Assembly: GCF_009604455.1 (NCBI RefSeq)
Contig: NZ_WEGL01000003.1
Location: forward strand, 558,001-622,000
Length of the DNA: 64,000 nt
DNA from: Streptomyces sp. RB17
GTDB lineage: Bacteria; Actinomycetota; Actinomycetes; Streptomycetales; Streptomycetaceae
Direction: 5' to 3'
Shown here in pieces: positions 44,115 to 53,276 of this stretch (the stretch's first letter is position 1; each line of letters starts with the position of its first letter). The notes under the pieces are model-generated. The model was given only the letters and a program-made list of their open reading frames with translations. It was not told where the DNA came from and did no database searches. The position numbers and the translations under genes were made by a program.

Positions 44115-44726
44115 CTACCGGACCAGTCCCCAGCGGAAGCCGAGCGCCACCGCGTGGGCCCGGTCCGAGGCACCGAGCTTCTTGAACAGGCGCCGCGCGT
44201 GCGTCTTGACGGTGTCCTCGGAGAGGAAGAGCTCGCGGCCGATCTCGGCGTTGGAACGGCCGTGGCTCATGCCCTCCAGGACCTGGATCTCGCGCGCGGT
44301 GAGCGTGGGCGCGGCGCCCATCTCGGCCGAGCGGAGCCGACGCGGGGCCAGTCGCCAGGTCGGGTCGGCGAGGGCCTGCGTCACCGTCGCGCGCAGCTCC
44401 GCGCGCGAGGCGTCCTTGTGCAGGTAGCCCCGGGCGCCGGCGGCGACCGCGAGGGCCACGCCGTCCAGGTCCTCGGCGACCGTGAGCATGATGATCCGCG
44501 CGCCGGGGTCGGCGGACAGCAGCCGGCGCACGGTTTCCACGCCGCCCAGGCCGGGCATGCGCACGTCCATCAGGATGAGGTCGGAGCGGTCGGCGCCCCA
44601 GCGGCGGAGGACTTCCTCGCCGTTGGCCGCCGTCGTCACACGCTCGACACCGGGCACGGTCGCGACCGCGCGGCGGAGCGCTTCTCGGGCAAGCGGGGAG
44701 TCGTCGCAGACGAGGACGGATGTCAT
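44115..44726 (-). CDS. bldM: Developmental response regulator BldM
   Basis: A 203-residue FixJ/NarL-type regulator needed for aerial hyphae and sporulation in Streptomyces. It has a receiver domain (1-125) with the DD pair at 8-9, Asp54 in LILMDVRMPG and Lys in YLHKDASR. The C-terminal LuxR helix-turn-helix reads LTAREIQVLEGMSHGRSNAE then GRELFLSEDTVKTHARRLF. No sensor kinase is adjacent, and BldM is known to act as an orphan regulator, also as a heterodimer with WhiI. It is divergent from whiD across 380 bases, the established arrangement. Assigned by sequence plus synteny. Confidence 0.95.
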   Translation of the reverse strand: MTSVLVCDDSPLAREALRRAVATVPGVERVTTAANGEEVLRRWGADRSDLILMDVRMPGLGGVETVRRLLSADPGARIIMLTVAEDLDGVALAVAAGARGYLHKDASRAELRATVTQALADPTWRLAPRRLRSAEMGAAPTLTAREIQVLEGMSHGRSNAEIGRELFLSEDTVKTHARRLFKKLGASDRAHAVALGFRWGLVR

Positions 44727-45106
44727 GACCGCCCTCCGCAGCTGATGCGCGTCACCTTGAGCCTCCAGGCTGGTACGGAATCGTCACCTGTGCGGTCGAC
44801 CGTCTCGGACGCCTGCCCGAGCGCTTCTGTTTTCAACCGCCTCCGCACTCTCAACGACGGTCACTCGAAAGAGTTACGGGGCTACGTGCCGTCTTCGGCA
44901 CTCTACGTGAGGGCCTCGACACGGTGCAGACATGAACAACGGACCCACAAGTTTTCATCACAACTATGCCCCTTTTGGCCGCTTTTCTTCCCGTTTCGAG
45001 GTGTCCGAGGCTAGATTCGCAATGAGTCATATTTTCATCTCCTTAGACCGGAGATGTACGGTCGTTGGCACCGTATCCGCTCAGAACGGCTACAAGGGGT
45101 CACGTA
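44727..45106. promoter_or_regulatory. Divergent bldM-whiD control region, with a 7-bp dyad
   Basis: 380 bases separate the two developmental genes, noticeably less GC-rich than the surroundings (runs such as TCATATTTTCATC), as expected for promoters. A perfect dyad CATCTCC-N7-GGAGATG lies at 45036-45056, about 50 bases before the whiD start, and could be an operator or a 5' leader hairpin. I did not find a clear BldM-type consensus. The whiD ribosome site AAGGGG is at about 45094-45099. Confidence 0.45.
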
Positions 45107-45436
45107 ATGGCAGATTTCTCCCGCCTTCCCGGACCGAACGCGGACCTGTGGGACTGGCAGCTGCTGGCTGCCTGCCGCGGCGTGGACAGCTCGCTCTTCT
45201 TCCACCCCGAGGGCGAGCGCGGGGCGGCTCGGAGCGCTCGCGAGAACTCGGCCAAGGAGGTCTGCATGAGGTGCCCGGTCCGCGCGGAGTGCGCGGCGCA
45301 CGCGCTGGCGGTGCGCGAGCCGTACGGCGTCTGGGGCGGCCTGACCGAGGACGAGCGCGAGGAGTTGATGGGGCGCGCGCGCAACCGCCTGGTGACCGCT
45401 TCGGCCACCGGAGCGGACACCGCCCCGAACCACTGA
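45107..45436 (+). CDS. whiD: WhiB-like iron-sulphur regulator WhiD
   Basis: A 109-residue WhiB-family protein required for late sporulation in Streptomyces. The four [4Fe-4S] ligands are Cys23 (LAACRG), Cys53 and Cys56 (VCMRC) and Cys62 (AECAA). The GVWGG turn follows at 74-78, and a short basic tail (RARNRL) binds DNA or sigma. AAGGGG lies 7 bases before ATG 45107. WhiB-like proteins act by contacting sigma-HrdB region 4. It is placed head to head with bldM as in other streptomycetes. Confidence 0.95.
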   Translation: MADFSRLPGPNADLWDWQLLAACRGVDSSLFFHPEGERGAARSARENSAKEVCMRCPVRAECAAHALAVREPYGVWGGLTEDEREELMGRARNRLVTASATGADTAPNH

Positions 45437-45543
45437 AGGAACGTTTCAGCATCAAGAGCCCGCTGGGCGCGCTCCACCCACCAGGGCACGCCGCTTCACC
45501 ACGCGCGTGCCCTTGACTCTGCCGGCGCCCGGCCCCGGGGCGC

Positions 45544-46455
45544 CTATTCGCGGGCCTGGCCGCGCCCCGTCGCTCGGGCCAGCTGCTCCAGCGTCGCCGC
45601 CACGGCCGGCACCTGGGCCAGGTCGGGCAGGGTGAGGGCGACGATCTCGCGCCGTACCGCCGGTTCCAGCCGTACCGTGCGCACGCCCCTGGGCCGTACC
45701 GACTCCACCGCCAGCTGGGGCAGGACGGCGACGCCCAGGCCCGCGCCGACCAGGCCGACCACCGCCGGATAGTCGTCCGTGGCGAAGTCGATGCGCGGGG
45801 TGAAACCGGCCCCCTCGCACACCTCGACCAGCTGGCCGCGGCAGCGCGGGCAGCCCGCGATCCAGGGCTCCTGGGCCAGCTCGCCGATGGCGACGCTCTC
45901 CGCGCGCGCGAGGCGGTGCCGCTCGGGCACCAGCGCCACCAGGCGGTCCGTCAGCACGGGTCGTACGACCAGGTCGTCCCAGTCCTCGGCGACGGCCGCC
46001 CCCTCGTAGCGGAAGGCCAGGGCCAGGTCGCAGTCACCCTCGCGGAGCAGCTCGACGGACCTCGGCGGCTCGGCCTCCTCCAGGGAGACGCGGGTGCCGG
46101 GGTGGGCGGCGCGCAGGGCGGCCAGGGCGGTGGGGACCAGGGTGGAGCTGCCGCTGGGGAAGGAAACCAGCCGGACCCGGCCGGCCCGCAGGCCCGCGAT
46201 GGCGGCGACCTCCTCCTCGGCCGCGGTGAGCCCCGCGAGGATGCCGGAGGCGTGCCTGACGAGGGCCTCCCCGGCCTGGGTCAGCCGCATCTCGCGGCCG
46301 CTGCGGACCAGCAGCGGGGTGCCGACCGAGGTCTCCAGGGCCTTCATCTGCTGGCTGACGGCGGGCTGGGTGCAGCCGAGTTCGCGCCCCGCCGCCGAGA
46401 AGGAACCGGTGGCGGCGACGGCACGCAGGACGCGAAGATGACGGGCCTCTATCAC
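45544..46455 (-). CDS. LysR family transcriptional regulator
   Basis: A 303-residue LysR-type regulator: an N-terminal winged helix (HLRVLRAVAATGSFSAAGRE then TQPAVSQQMKALE), a linker helix and a type 2 periplasmic-binding-like effector domain (LRAGRVRLVSFPSG, GLVGAGLGVAVLPQLAVES). A CxxC (GCPRCRG) in the effector domain is uncommon and might make it thiol or metal responsive. It is divergent from the MOSC gene across 80 bases, the usual position for a LysR target, so MOSC control is likely. A GC-rich hairpin lies after its stop. Confidence 0.92.
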   Translation of the reverse strand: MIEARHLRVLRAVAATGSFSAAGRELGCTQPAVSQQMKALETSVGTPLLVRSGREMRLTQAGEALVRHASGILAGLTAAEEEVAAIAGLRAGRVRLVSFPSGSSTLVPTALAALRAAHPGTRVSLEEAEPPRSVELLREGDCDLALAFRYEGAAVAEDWDDLVVRPVLTDRLVALVPERHRLARAESVAIGELAQEPWIAGCPRCRGQLVEVCEGAGFTPRIDFATDDYPAVVGLVGAGLGVAVLPQLAVESVRPRGVRTVRLEPAVRREIVALTLPDLAQVPAVAATLEQLARATGRGQARE

Positions 46456-46535
46456 CCTTCGAGCATAAGGGTAACTTGGGGATGAGGCGTGATATTCGCT
46501 CGACGCTTTGAGGTGGGGTCGCGTAGCGTGCGCTC

Positions 46536-47204
46536 ATGAAGCTTCTCTCGGTCAATCTGGGCCGTCCGCAGCCGGTGCCGTACACGGACCAGGCGGAGGG
46601 CGTGACGGGCATCGACAAGAAGCCGGCCGACGGGCCGGTGCGGGTGGCGGCGCCGGGTCCCAAGGGGGTCGGCGGGAGCGGGCTGGCCGGGGACGCGGTG
46701 TGCGAGCTGCGCCATCACGGCGGGGACGACCAGGCGGTGTACGCGTTCGCGCGCGAGGATCTCGACGACTGGGAGCGCGAACTCGGACGGTCGCTGGCCA
46801 ACGGATGTTTCGGGGAGAACCTGACGACGGACGGTCTGGACGTCTCCGGGGCGCTGATCGGCGAGCGCTGGCGGATCGGTTCCGGGGTGGTCCTGGAGGT
46901 GACCTCGGGTCGTATCCCGTGCCGTACGTTCCAGGGCCATATGGGCGAGCGCGGCTGGGTCAAGAGGTTCACACAGAAGGGCGCAACGGGTGCCTACCTC
47001 CGGGTGATCGAACCGGGTGAGATACGGGCGGGCAACCCGATCGAGATCGTGCACCGGCCGGGCCACGGGGTGACGGCGGCGATGCAGTTCCGCGCGGTCA
47101 CCACCGAGCGGGAGCTGCTGCCGCGGGTGCTCGCGGCGGGCGAGGCGCTGCACCCGGAGACGCTGAAGAAGGCTCGCACCTACGTGTCCGGGCAGGAGGG
47201 CTGA
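46536..47204 (+). CDS. MOSC domain protein (YiiM-like)
   Basis: A 222-residue MOSC protein with GGDDQAVYAFAREDLDDWE, GCFGENLTTDGLDVSGALIG and the conserved Cys in TSGRIPCRTFQGH, followed by a C-terminal alpha-helical 3-alpha extension as in E. coli YiiM. MOSC proteins bind molybdenum cofactor or sulphur; YiiM detoxifies N-hydroxylated base analogues. The active Cys is present. It is divergent from a LysR gene and may be its target. The substrate is not deducible. Confidence 0.88.
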   Translation: MKLLSVNLGRPQPVPYTDQAEGVTGIDKKPADGPVRVAAPGPKGVGGSGLAGDAVCELRHHGGDDQAVYAFAREDLDDWERELGRSLANGCFGENLTTDGLDVSGALIGERWRIGSGVVLEVTSGRIPCRTFQGHMGERGWVKRFTQKGATGAYLRVIEPGEIRAGNPIEIVHRPGHGVTAAMQFRAVTTERELLPRVLAAGEALHPETLKKARTYVSGQEG

Positions 47205-47405
47205 GGGGCGGTCGGCCTCGCGCAGGGCGGAACGCCCGCCGGCCGGGTGGACCCGGGCGGCAGTGCGGGGCACACGCCGCGCCGGCGCACCCCCGCCAGG
47301 GCCCCCCACACGCCACCCCACGGGCCACCGCCCGGGACCGGCACCGGCCAACTCCCGTGGCCGAGGGGAGCGGACGCGCTCGCTCCGGGTCAATACCCTT
47401 GGGCC

Positions 47406-48179
47406 ATGACAACGGCTCTGATTACGGGATCGACCGCGGGGATCGGTGCCGCGTTCGCGCGGCGGCTGGCGGCTGACGGGCACAACCTCGTCCTGGTGGC
47501 GCGGGACGCCGGACGGCTGCGCGAACAGGCGACCGAACTGCACGACCGGCACGGCATCGAGGTGGAGGTGCTGAGCGCCGACCTGTCCGAGGACAAGGGC
47601 ATCGAGACGGTGGCCGACCGCCTCGGCGACCGGAAGAACCCGGTCGACCTGCTGATCAACAACGCCGGGTTCGGCAACAAGGGCCGCTATCTCGACGTGC
47701 CCATGGCCGACGAGCTGAGGATGCTCAAGGTGCACTGCGAGGCGGTGCTCCGGCTGACCTCGGCGGCGACCGGGGCGATGCGCGAGCGGGGCAGGGGCGG
47801 AGTGGTCAATGTCGCCTCGGTGGCGGCCTTCGTCCCGCGGGGCACCTACGGCGCTTCCAAGGCGTGGGTCGTGCAGTTCACCCAGGGCGCGGCGAAGGAC
47901 CTCGCCGGCAGCGGCGTCCGCCTGATGGCCCTGTGCCCCGGTTTCGTGCGCACCGAGTTCCACCAGCGGGCCGGGATGGGCACGGACAACATCCCCGGCT
48001 GGATGTGGCTGGACGCCGACAAACTGGTCGCGGCGGCCCTCGCCGACCTGGCCCGCGGCAAGTCCCTGTCCATCCCCGACCCCCGCTACAAGGCGCTGAT
48101 GGGCCTGGTGAAGGTCACCCCGCGGGGGCTGCTGGGCGGCATCACGTCGAAGACGGGGCGGAAGTACGGGCCGCGGTAG
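47406..48179 (+). CDS. Short-chain dehydrogenase/reductase
   Basis: A 257-residue classical SDR: NAD(P) motif TGSTAGIG (7-14), NNAGFG, catalytic Tyr/Lys in TYGASKAW and the downstream CPGFVRTEF. The Arg in LVARDAGRL after strand 2 suggests NADPH preference. It acts in the cytosol on an unknown carbonyl or hydroxyl substrate. The start at ATG 47406 fits family length; the longer frame is Arg/Pro shadow sequence. The 200-base gap upstream shows nothing beyond a probable promoter. Confidence 0.9.
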   Translation: MTTALITGSTAGIGAAFARRLAADGHNLVLVARDAGRLREQATELHDRHGIEVEVLSADLSEDKGIETVADRLGDRKNPVDLLINNAGFGNKGRYLDVPMADELRMLKVHCEAVLRLTSAATGAMRERGRGGVVNVASVAAFVPRGTYGASKAWVVQFTQGAAKDLAGSGVRLMALCPGFVRTEFHQRAGMGTDNIPGWMWLDADKLVAAALADLARGKSLSIPDPRYKALMGLVKVTPRGLLGGITSKTGRKYGPR

Positions 48180-48256
48180 CGGACAGGTGGCGCTGCCGTC
48201 CCGGTGCGAAAATGAGCGTGACACAGACCGGGCCAGGGGGGCCGGGAGGCGGCGTC

Positions 48257-48964
48257 ATGACCTTCGTACAGCTCATCGAGTGCAGGACCAGTCGGCTGGA
48301 CGAGATGAACCGGCTCATGGACGACTGGGTCGCGCAGACCAAGGGGAAGCGGACGGCGACGCACGCCCTGGTCGGCAAGGACCGTTCGGACGCGTCGCAC
48401 ATCGTCGAAATGGTGGAGTTCCCGTCGTACGAGGAGGCGATGCGGAACTCGCATCTCCCGGAGACCGACAAGATCTTCCAGGGGATGGTCGCCCTCTGCG
48501 ACGAGACGCCGACGTTCATCGATCTGGACGTCGTACGGGACGAGCGGCTGGCCGAGGACACGGTGCGGCGGTTCTTCGCGGCGCTGCAGACCTCCGGTGA
48601 ACTGCCGCCACTCAACGACCTGCTGGACGAGGACATCCACAGCCACGATCCGGTGAACCCCCAGGACACCATCGGGCTGGACAACGCCCGCAGCGAGTTC
48701 CGGATGTGGCGCGGGGGCTTCGGCTTCACGTTCACGCTCGAGGACGTGCTCACCCAGGGCGACCGGGCCTGCGCACGGTGGACCTGGAACGCCACGCACA
48801 ACGGCGACTTTCTCGGCATCCCGCCCACCGGGAGGCAGGTCACCATGACCGGGTTGACCCTGTTCCGCCTCACGGACGACGGCAAGATCGCCGAGATGTG
48901 GTGGCAGCACGACCAGCTGGGGCTGATGCAACAGCTGGGTGCGCTGGACGAGTTGGAGCAGTAG
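48257..48964 (+). CDS. Two-domain protein: ABM-like N-terminus plus SnoaL-like ester cyclase domain
   Basis: A 235-residue protein. The first about 95 residues (FVQLIECRTSRLDEMNRLMD ... HIVEMVEFPSYEEAMRNSHL) look like a ferredoxin-like ABM/dimeric alpha-beta barrel unit. The rest (DTVRRFFAALQTSGELPPLN, SHDPVNPQDT, CARWTWNATHNGDFLGIPPT, ISEMWWQHDQLGLMQQLG-type ending) matches SnoaL-like cyclases related to polyketide tailoring enzymes. GGGAGG lies 8 bases before ATG 48257. No polyketide genes are nearby, so it is probably a general SnoaL-fold hydrolase or binding protein. It follows the SDR by 77 bases and may share its transcript. Confidence 0.8.
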   Translation: MTFVQLIECRTSRLDEMNRLMDDWVAQTKGKRTATHALVGKDRSDASHIVEMVEFPSYEEAMRNSHLPETDKIFQGMVALCDETPTFIDLDVVRDERLAEDTVRRFFAALQTSGELPPLNDLLDEDIHSHDPVNPQDTIGLDNARSEFRMWRGGFGFTFTLEDVLTQGDRACARWTWNATHNGDFLGIPPTGRQVTMTGLTLFRLTDDGKIAEMWWQHDQLGLMQQLGALDELEQ

Positions 48965-49002
48965 GGGCACCACGTCCCGCACAGACCACGTCCCGCACAG
49001 GG

Positions 49003-49037
49003 CGAAGGCCCGGCACCGCGAGGGTGCCGGGCCTTCG
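49003..49037. terminator. Bidirectional terminator, 15-bp stem
   Basis: Perfect arm CGAAGGCCCGGCACC (49003-49017), loop GCGAG, complement (49023-49037), between the convergent SnoaL-like gene and groEL. A direct duplication CCACGTCCCGCACAG lies just before it (about 48970-49000). Confidence 0.88.
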
Positions 49038-49052
49038 TCAGGAGCACTTGGC

Positions 49053-50678
<1,626 letters not shown>

Positions 50679-50799
50679 GACAGCGGAAGCCCTCTCGGAA
50701 ATCTGTGGGAGTAAAGACAACTGCGCCCCGGGCGCCCGGCTTCGTTATCGGTCGCGGGGGCCAGGGGCGCAGCTCAAGAGCAAAATGTGCTCGAGGTGA

Positions 50800-51108
50800 T
50801 TACTTCTCGATGATCGCGAGCACGTCGCGCGCCGAGAGGACGAGGTACTCCTCGCCGTTGTACTTCACCTCGGTGCCGCCGTACTTGCTGTAGAGGACGA
50901 CATCGCCGACCTTGACGTCGAGCGGAAGGCGCTCGCCGTTCTCGAAGCGGCCCGGGCCCACGGCGAGGACGGCGCCCTCCTGGGGCTTCTCCTTCGCGGT
51001 GTCCGGGATGACCAGGCCAGAGGCGGTGGTCTGCTCGGCGTCGAGCGGCTGGACCACGATGCGGTCCTCGAGCGGCTTGATGGCAACCTTGGAGCTGGTG
51101 GTCGTCAC
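50800..51108 (-). CDS. groES: 10-kDa co-chaperonin GroES
   Basis: Lid of the GroEL chamber. 102 residues: VAIKPLEDRIVVQPLDAEQT, TASGLVIPDTAKEKPQEGAV (the mobile loop), then GRFENGERLPLDVKVGDVVL and YSKYGGTEVKYNGEEYLVLS. It is the first gene of the groES-groEL operon. Two CIRCE elements lie 100-173 bases upstream. Confidence 0.98.
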   Translation of the reverse strand: MTTTSSKVAIKPLEDRIVVQPLDAEQTTASGLVIPDTAKEKPQEGAVLAVGPGRFENGERLPLDVKVGDVVLYSKYGGTEVKYNGEEYLVLSARDVLAIIEK

Positions 51109-51207
51109 GATCCGACCTCCCCCTTCGGAGATCTCACGGGGTTATCTGTCTGAGGTGGCGACCAGGTCGATCCGTCGTCGCGGGTGCCGGACCTGCCCGT
51201 CGCTTTG

Positions 51208-51234
51208 TTGGCACTCTCACGCGTCGAGTGCCAG
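51208..51234. promoter_or_regulatory. CIRCE element, proximal (HrcA operator)
   Basis: TTGGCACTC-N9-GAGTGCCAG, matching the CIRCE consensus TTAGCACTC-N9-GAGTGCTAA with one change in each outer arm. It lies 100 bases upstream of the groES start and should bind HrcA repressor, released on heat stress. Confidence 0.93.
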
Positions 51235-51254
51235 AGCCGAGACTATGACCGCGA

Positions 51255-51281
51255 TTAGCACTCGGTCAAGCGGAGTGCCAA
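51255..51281. promoter_or_regulatory. CIRCE element, distal (HrcA operator)
   Basis: TTAGCACTC-N9-GAGTGCCAA, closer to consensus than the proximal copy; centres are 47 bases apart, so two HrcA dimers could act together. The groES promoter is presumably between or over these sites. Confidence 0.95.
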
Positions 51282-51345
51282 TGCCGTGCGGCGCGTCGCG
51301 GATACCGGCCCGGCAGTCCCCCTGTGCGCGGTCACCTGAAACCCC

Positions 51346-52206
51346 CTACAGGTAGTCCTCCAGCCGCCCCACCGTCAGTCCCCTCTGCTGAACCCTCCGC
51401 AGTACCTGCGCCGTGCGTTCCCGAAGGCTCGGGCCCGTCGTCTCGTCCGGGCCGACCAGGATGATGTCGCCGGGGCGGAGGTGGTGCTCGCCGTGGGTGT
51501 AGACGAGGTCGGCCGGGGTCATCGCGGCGCGCCAGAGGACGATCGTGGCGATGCCGCAGTGGGCCGCCGCGCGCAGGGTGGTGGGGTCGTACGAGCCGTA
51601 CGGCGGGCGGAAGAGGCGGGGGTGGACGCCCAGGCGGGAGCGGAGGCGGTTCTGCTGGCCGCAGATCTCGGCGCGCTGTCCGGCGTACGGCAGGCCGGAG
51701 AGCGCGCGGTGGTCGAGGGTGTGGTTCTGGATGCCGGCGCCGAGCCCGTGCAGGCGGGCGAAGTGGCCGTAGTCGGGGCCGACGATGCTGTCGGTGAGGA
51801 ACATGCTGACCGGCAGCCGGAGTTCGCGGACCATGTCGACGAAGCGGGGGTCCTTCTCGGCGCCGTCGTCGTAGGTGAGGAACACGACCCGGTCGTGTGT
51901 GGGGACGTGGTCCACGACGCGGGGCAGGGCCCGGCCCCCGGCCTGCGGGGAGAGGGCGAGGGGGTCGGCGGGGTGCAGGGGCGGGCGGGCGAGGGGCTCG
52001 GTCAGGCCCCAGCGGCGGTAGGCCTGGTCGGGGCCGGGTCCGTGCGGGTGCACTTCCTCGGCGGCCTTTCTGCCGAGGCGTTCGATGGGGTCGACGGACT
52101 GGGCGCAGCCGGTGAGGAGGAGGACCGAGGCGAGCAGCGCGACGGAGTACCGGCCGGGGCGGCGCCGCCCGGATCCCGCTCTTCGGTGCCCCGCGGCCCG
52201 CCTCAC
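51346..52206 (-). CDS. Lipoprotein polysaccharide deacetylase, downstream copy
   Basis: A 286-residue carbohydrate esterase 4 (NodB-fold) protein. The GTG start at 52206 overlaps the stop of the upstream gene as GTGA. The product opens with basic residues and a lipoprotein signal (VALLASVLLLTG followed by Cys, lipobox LTGC). The catalytic core reads VVFLTYDDGAEKDP (where TFDDG is usual, so the metal-binding Asp is kept), NHTLDHRALS, RPPYGSYDPTTLRAA and a final RLEDYL. It likely removes acetyl groups from a cell-envelope polymer (peptidoglycan or a surface polysaccharide). The His/His metal triad (NHTLDH) is intact. It is translationally coupled to the next gene. Confidence 0.88.
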   Translation of the reverse strand: MRRAAGHRRAGSGRRRPGRYSVALLASVLLLTGCAQSVDPIERLGRKAAEEVHPHGPGPDQAYRRWGLTEPLARPPLHPADPLALSPQAGGRALPRVVDHVPTHDRVVFLTYDDGAEKDPRFVDMVRELRLPVSMFLTDSIVGPDYGHFARLHGLGAGIQNHTLDHRALSGLPYAGQRAEICGQQNRLRSRLGVHPRLFRPPYGSYDPTTLRAAAHCGIATIVLWRAAMTPADLVYTHGEHHLRPGDIILVGPDETTGPSLRERTAQVLRRVQQRGLTVGRLEDYL

Positions 52207-53186
52207 AGGTAGTCCTCCAGGCGGGCGACGGCGTAGCCCTCGCGCGTGACCTTGTCCAGGAAGCGGCGCATGTCGTCGACCATCGTGCCGTTCCAGTCGG
52301 AGCGGCCGCGGAAGTGGGTGAGGACGATGTCGCCGCGGTGGAGCTTCTGGTCGTCCTCGCGGTACTCCCAGTGGTCGACGTAGACCTCCTCGTTCCAGAT
52401 CGGCGCGTACCTGATGCCGCAGGACCTGGCGGCGCGCAGGGTGTCCTGGTTGTAGTTGCCGTAAGGAGGGCGGAAGACCGTCGGGCGCCTGCCGAACTGC
52501 TTCTCCATGATGTCCTGCATGTCGCAGATCTCGGTCTTCTGCTGCTCGTAGGACAGACCCGGCAGGTACGGGTGGTGCAGGGTGTGGTTGTTGAGGGTGT
52601 GGCCGTAGGACTGCATCGTCCGGAAGTAGCCGTAGTCGTCCTTGACCAGGTAGTTGCTGAGGAACGCGGTGTACGGGATCTTCAGGTCCTGCATCATCCG
52701 CAGGAACTCCGGGTCCTTCTCCGAGCCGTCGTCGATGGTGAGGAAGACGATCTTCTGCTCGGTGGGGATCGTGGTGAAGACCGGCGGCAGGTCCCAGTCC
52801 TCCTGGTGCTTCACCTCGAAGCCGGCCCGCGCGGTGATCTCCGGTTTCCGCTCGGGGGGCGGGGGCGGCGTCAGCGGGACCTGCGCCAGCCGCCAGCGTC
52901 TGGCCGCGGCGACCAGGCGGGCGTGTTCGGCGGCCTGGCGGGCCTGGGGAGTCAGGCCCTGTGCGGGACCACCCTGTCCGGAATCGCGGCGGCTCGCGTC
53001 GGGGCCGGCATGGTGGGACGCGGGGCGGGGCGCGCCGGGGCCGGCCTGGCTGGACGGGTGCCGGGACGCGTCGGGCCCGGCGCAGCCGGCCAGAACGGCG
53101 CAACAGGCCAGCGCGGCGGCTCCGCGGCCGAGGGCCAGACACCCACGACCGGCCTGTTTTTTATCGTTTTGTCCGACTGCTCGCAT
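52203..53186 (-). CDS. Lipoprotein polysaccharide deacetylase, upstream copy
   Basis: A 327-residue CE4 deacetylase paralogue of the coupled gene downstream. The lipoprotein signal ends LAGC (VLAGCAG), followed by a Pro/Gly/Ser-rich linker and a Pro-rich PPPPPERKP segment. The NodB domain has VFLTIDDGSEKDPEF, NHTLHHPYLPGL, FRPPYGNYNQDTLRAA and a C-terminal RLEDYL identical to its paralogue. The active Asp-Asp and His-His pairs are present (TIDDG, NHTLHH). ATG 53186 has GGAGG about 10 bases upstream. It probably acts on the wall outside the membrane. It is divergent from the THUMP-like methyltransferase. Confidence 0.9.
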   Translation of the reverse strand: MRAVGQNDKKQAGRGCLALGRGAAALACCAVLAGCAGPDASRHPSSQAGPGAPRPASHHAGPDASRRDSGQGGPAQGLTPQARQAAEHARLVAAARRWRLAQVPLTPPPPPERKPEITARAGFEVKHQEDWDLPPVFTTIPTEQKIVFLTIDDGSEKDPEFLRMMQDLKIPYTAFLSNYLVKDDYGYFRTMQSYGHTLNNHTLHHPYLPGLSYEQQKTEICDMQDIMEKQFGRRPTVFRPPYGNYNQDTLRAARSCGIRYAPIWNEEVYVDHWEYREDDQKLHRGDIVLTHFRGRSDWNGTMVDDMRRFLDKVTREGYAVARLEDYL

Positions 53187-53276
53187 GATGTCGGATCCTC
53201 CCAGGCCCCGCCCCGGAACCCGGGGCGACACCGCCACCGGGGGCGAACCATCCACCGACTGGCCGACAATGACCCG

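Noticed and set aside
42834..44173. Long open frames on both strands between shbA and bldM
   Set aside because: They are Arg/Ala/His-rich with no recognisable domain, overlap one another in several frames, lack ribosome sites and follow the repeat period; typical GC-driven open frames.
46456..46535. LysR T-N11-A box between lysR and MOSC
   Set aside because: Several weak T-A pairs fit by chance; none has clear dyad symmetry.
46452..48224. 590-codon minus-strand frame over MOSC and SDR genes
   Set aside because: Antisense shadow; MOSC and SDR motifs on the plus strand are unambiguous.
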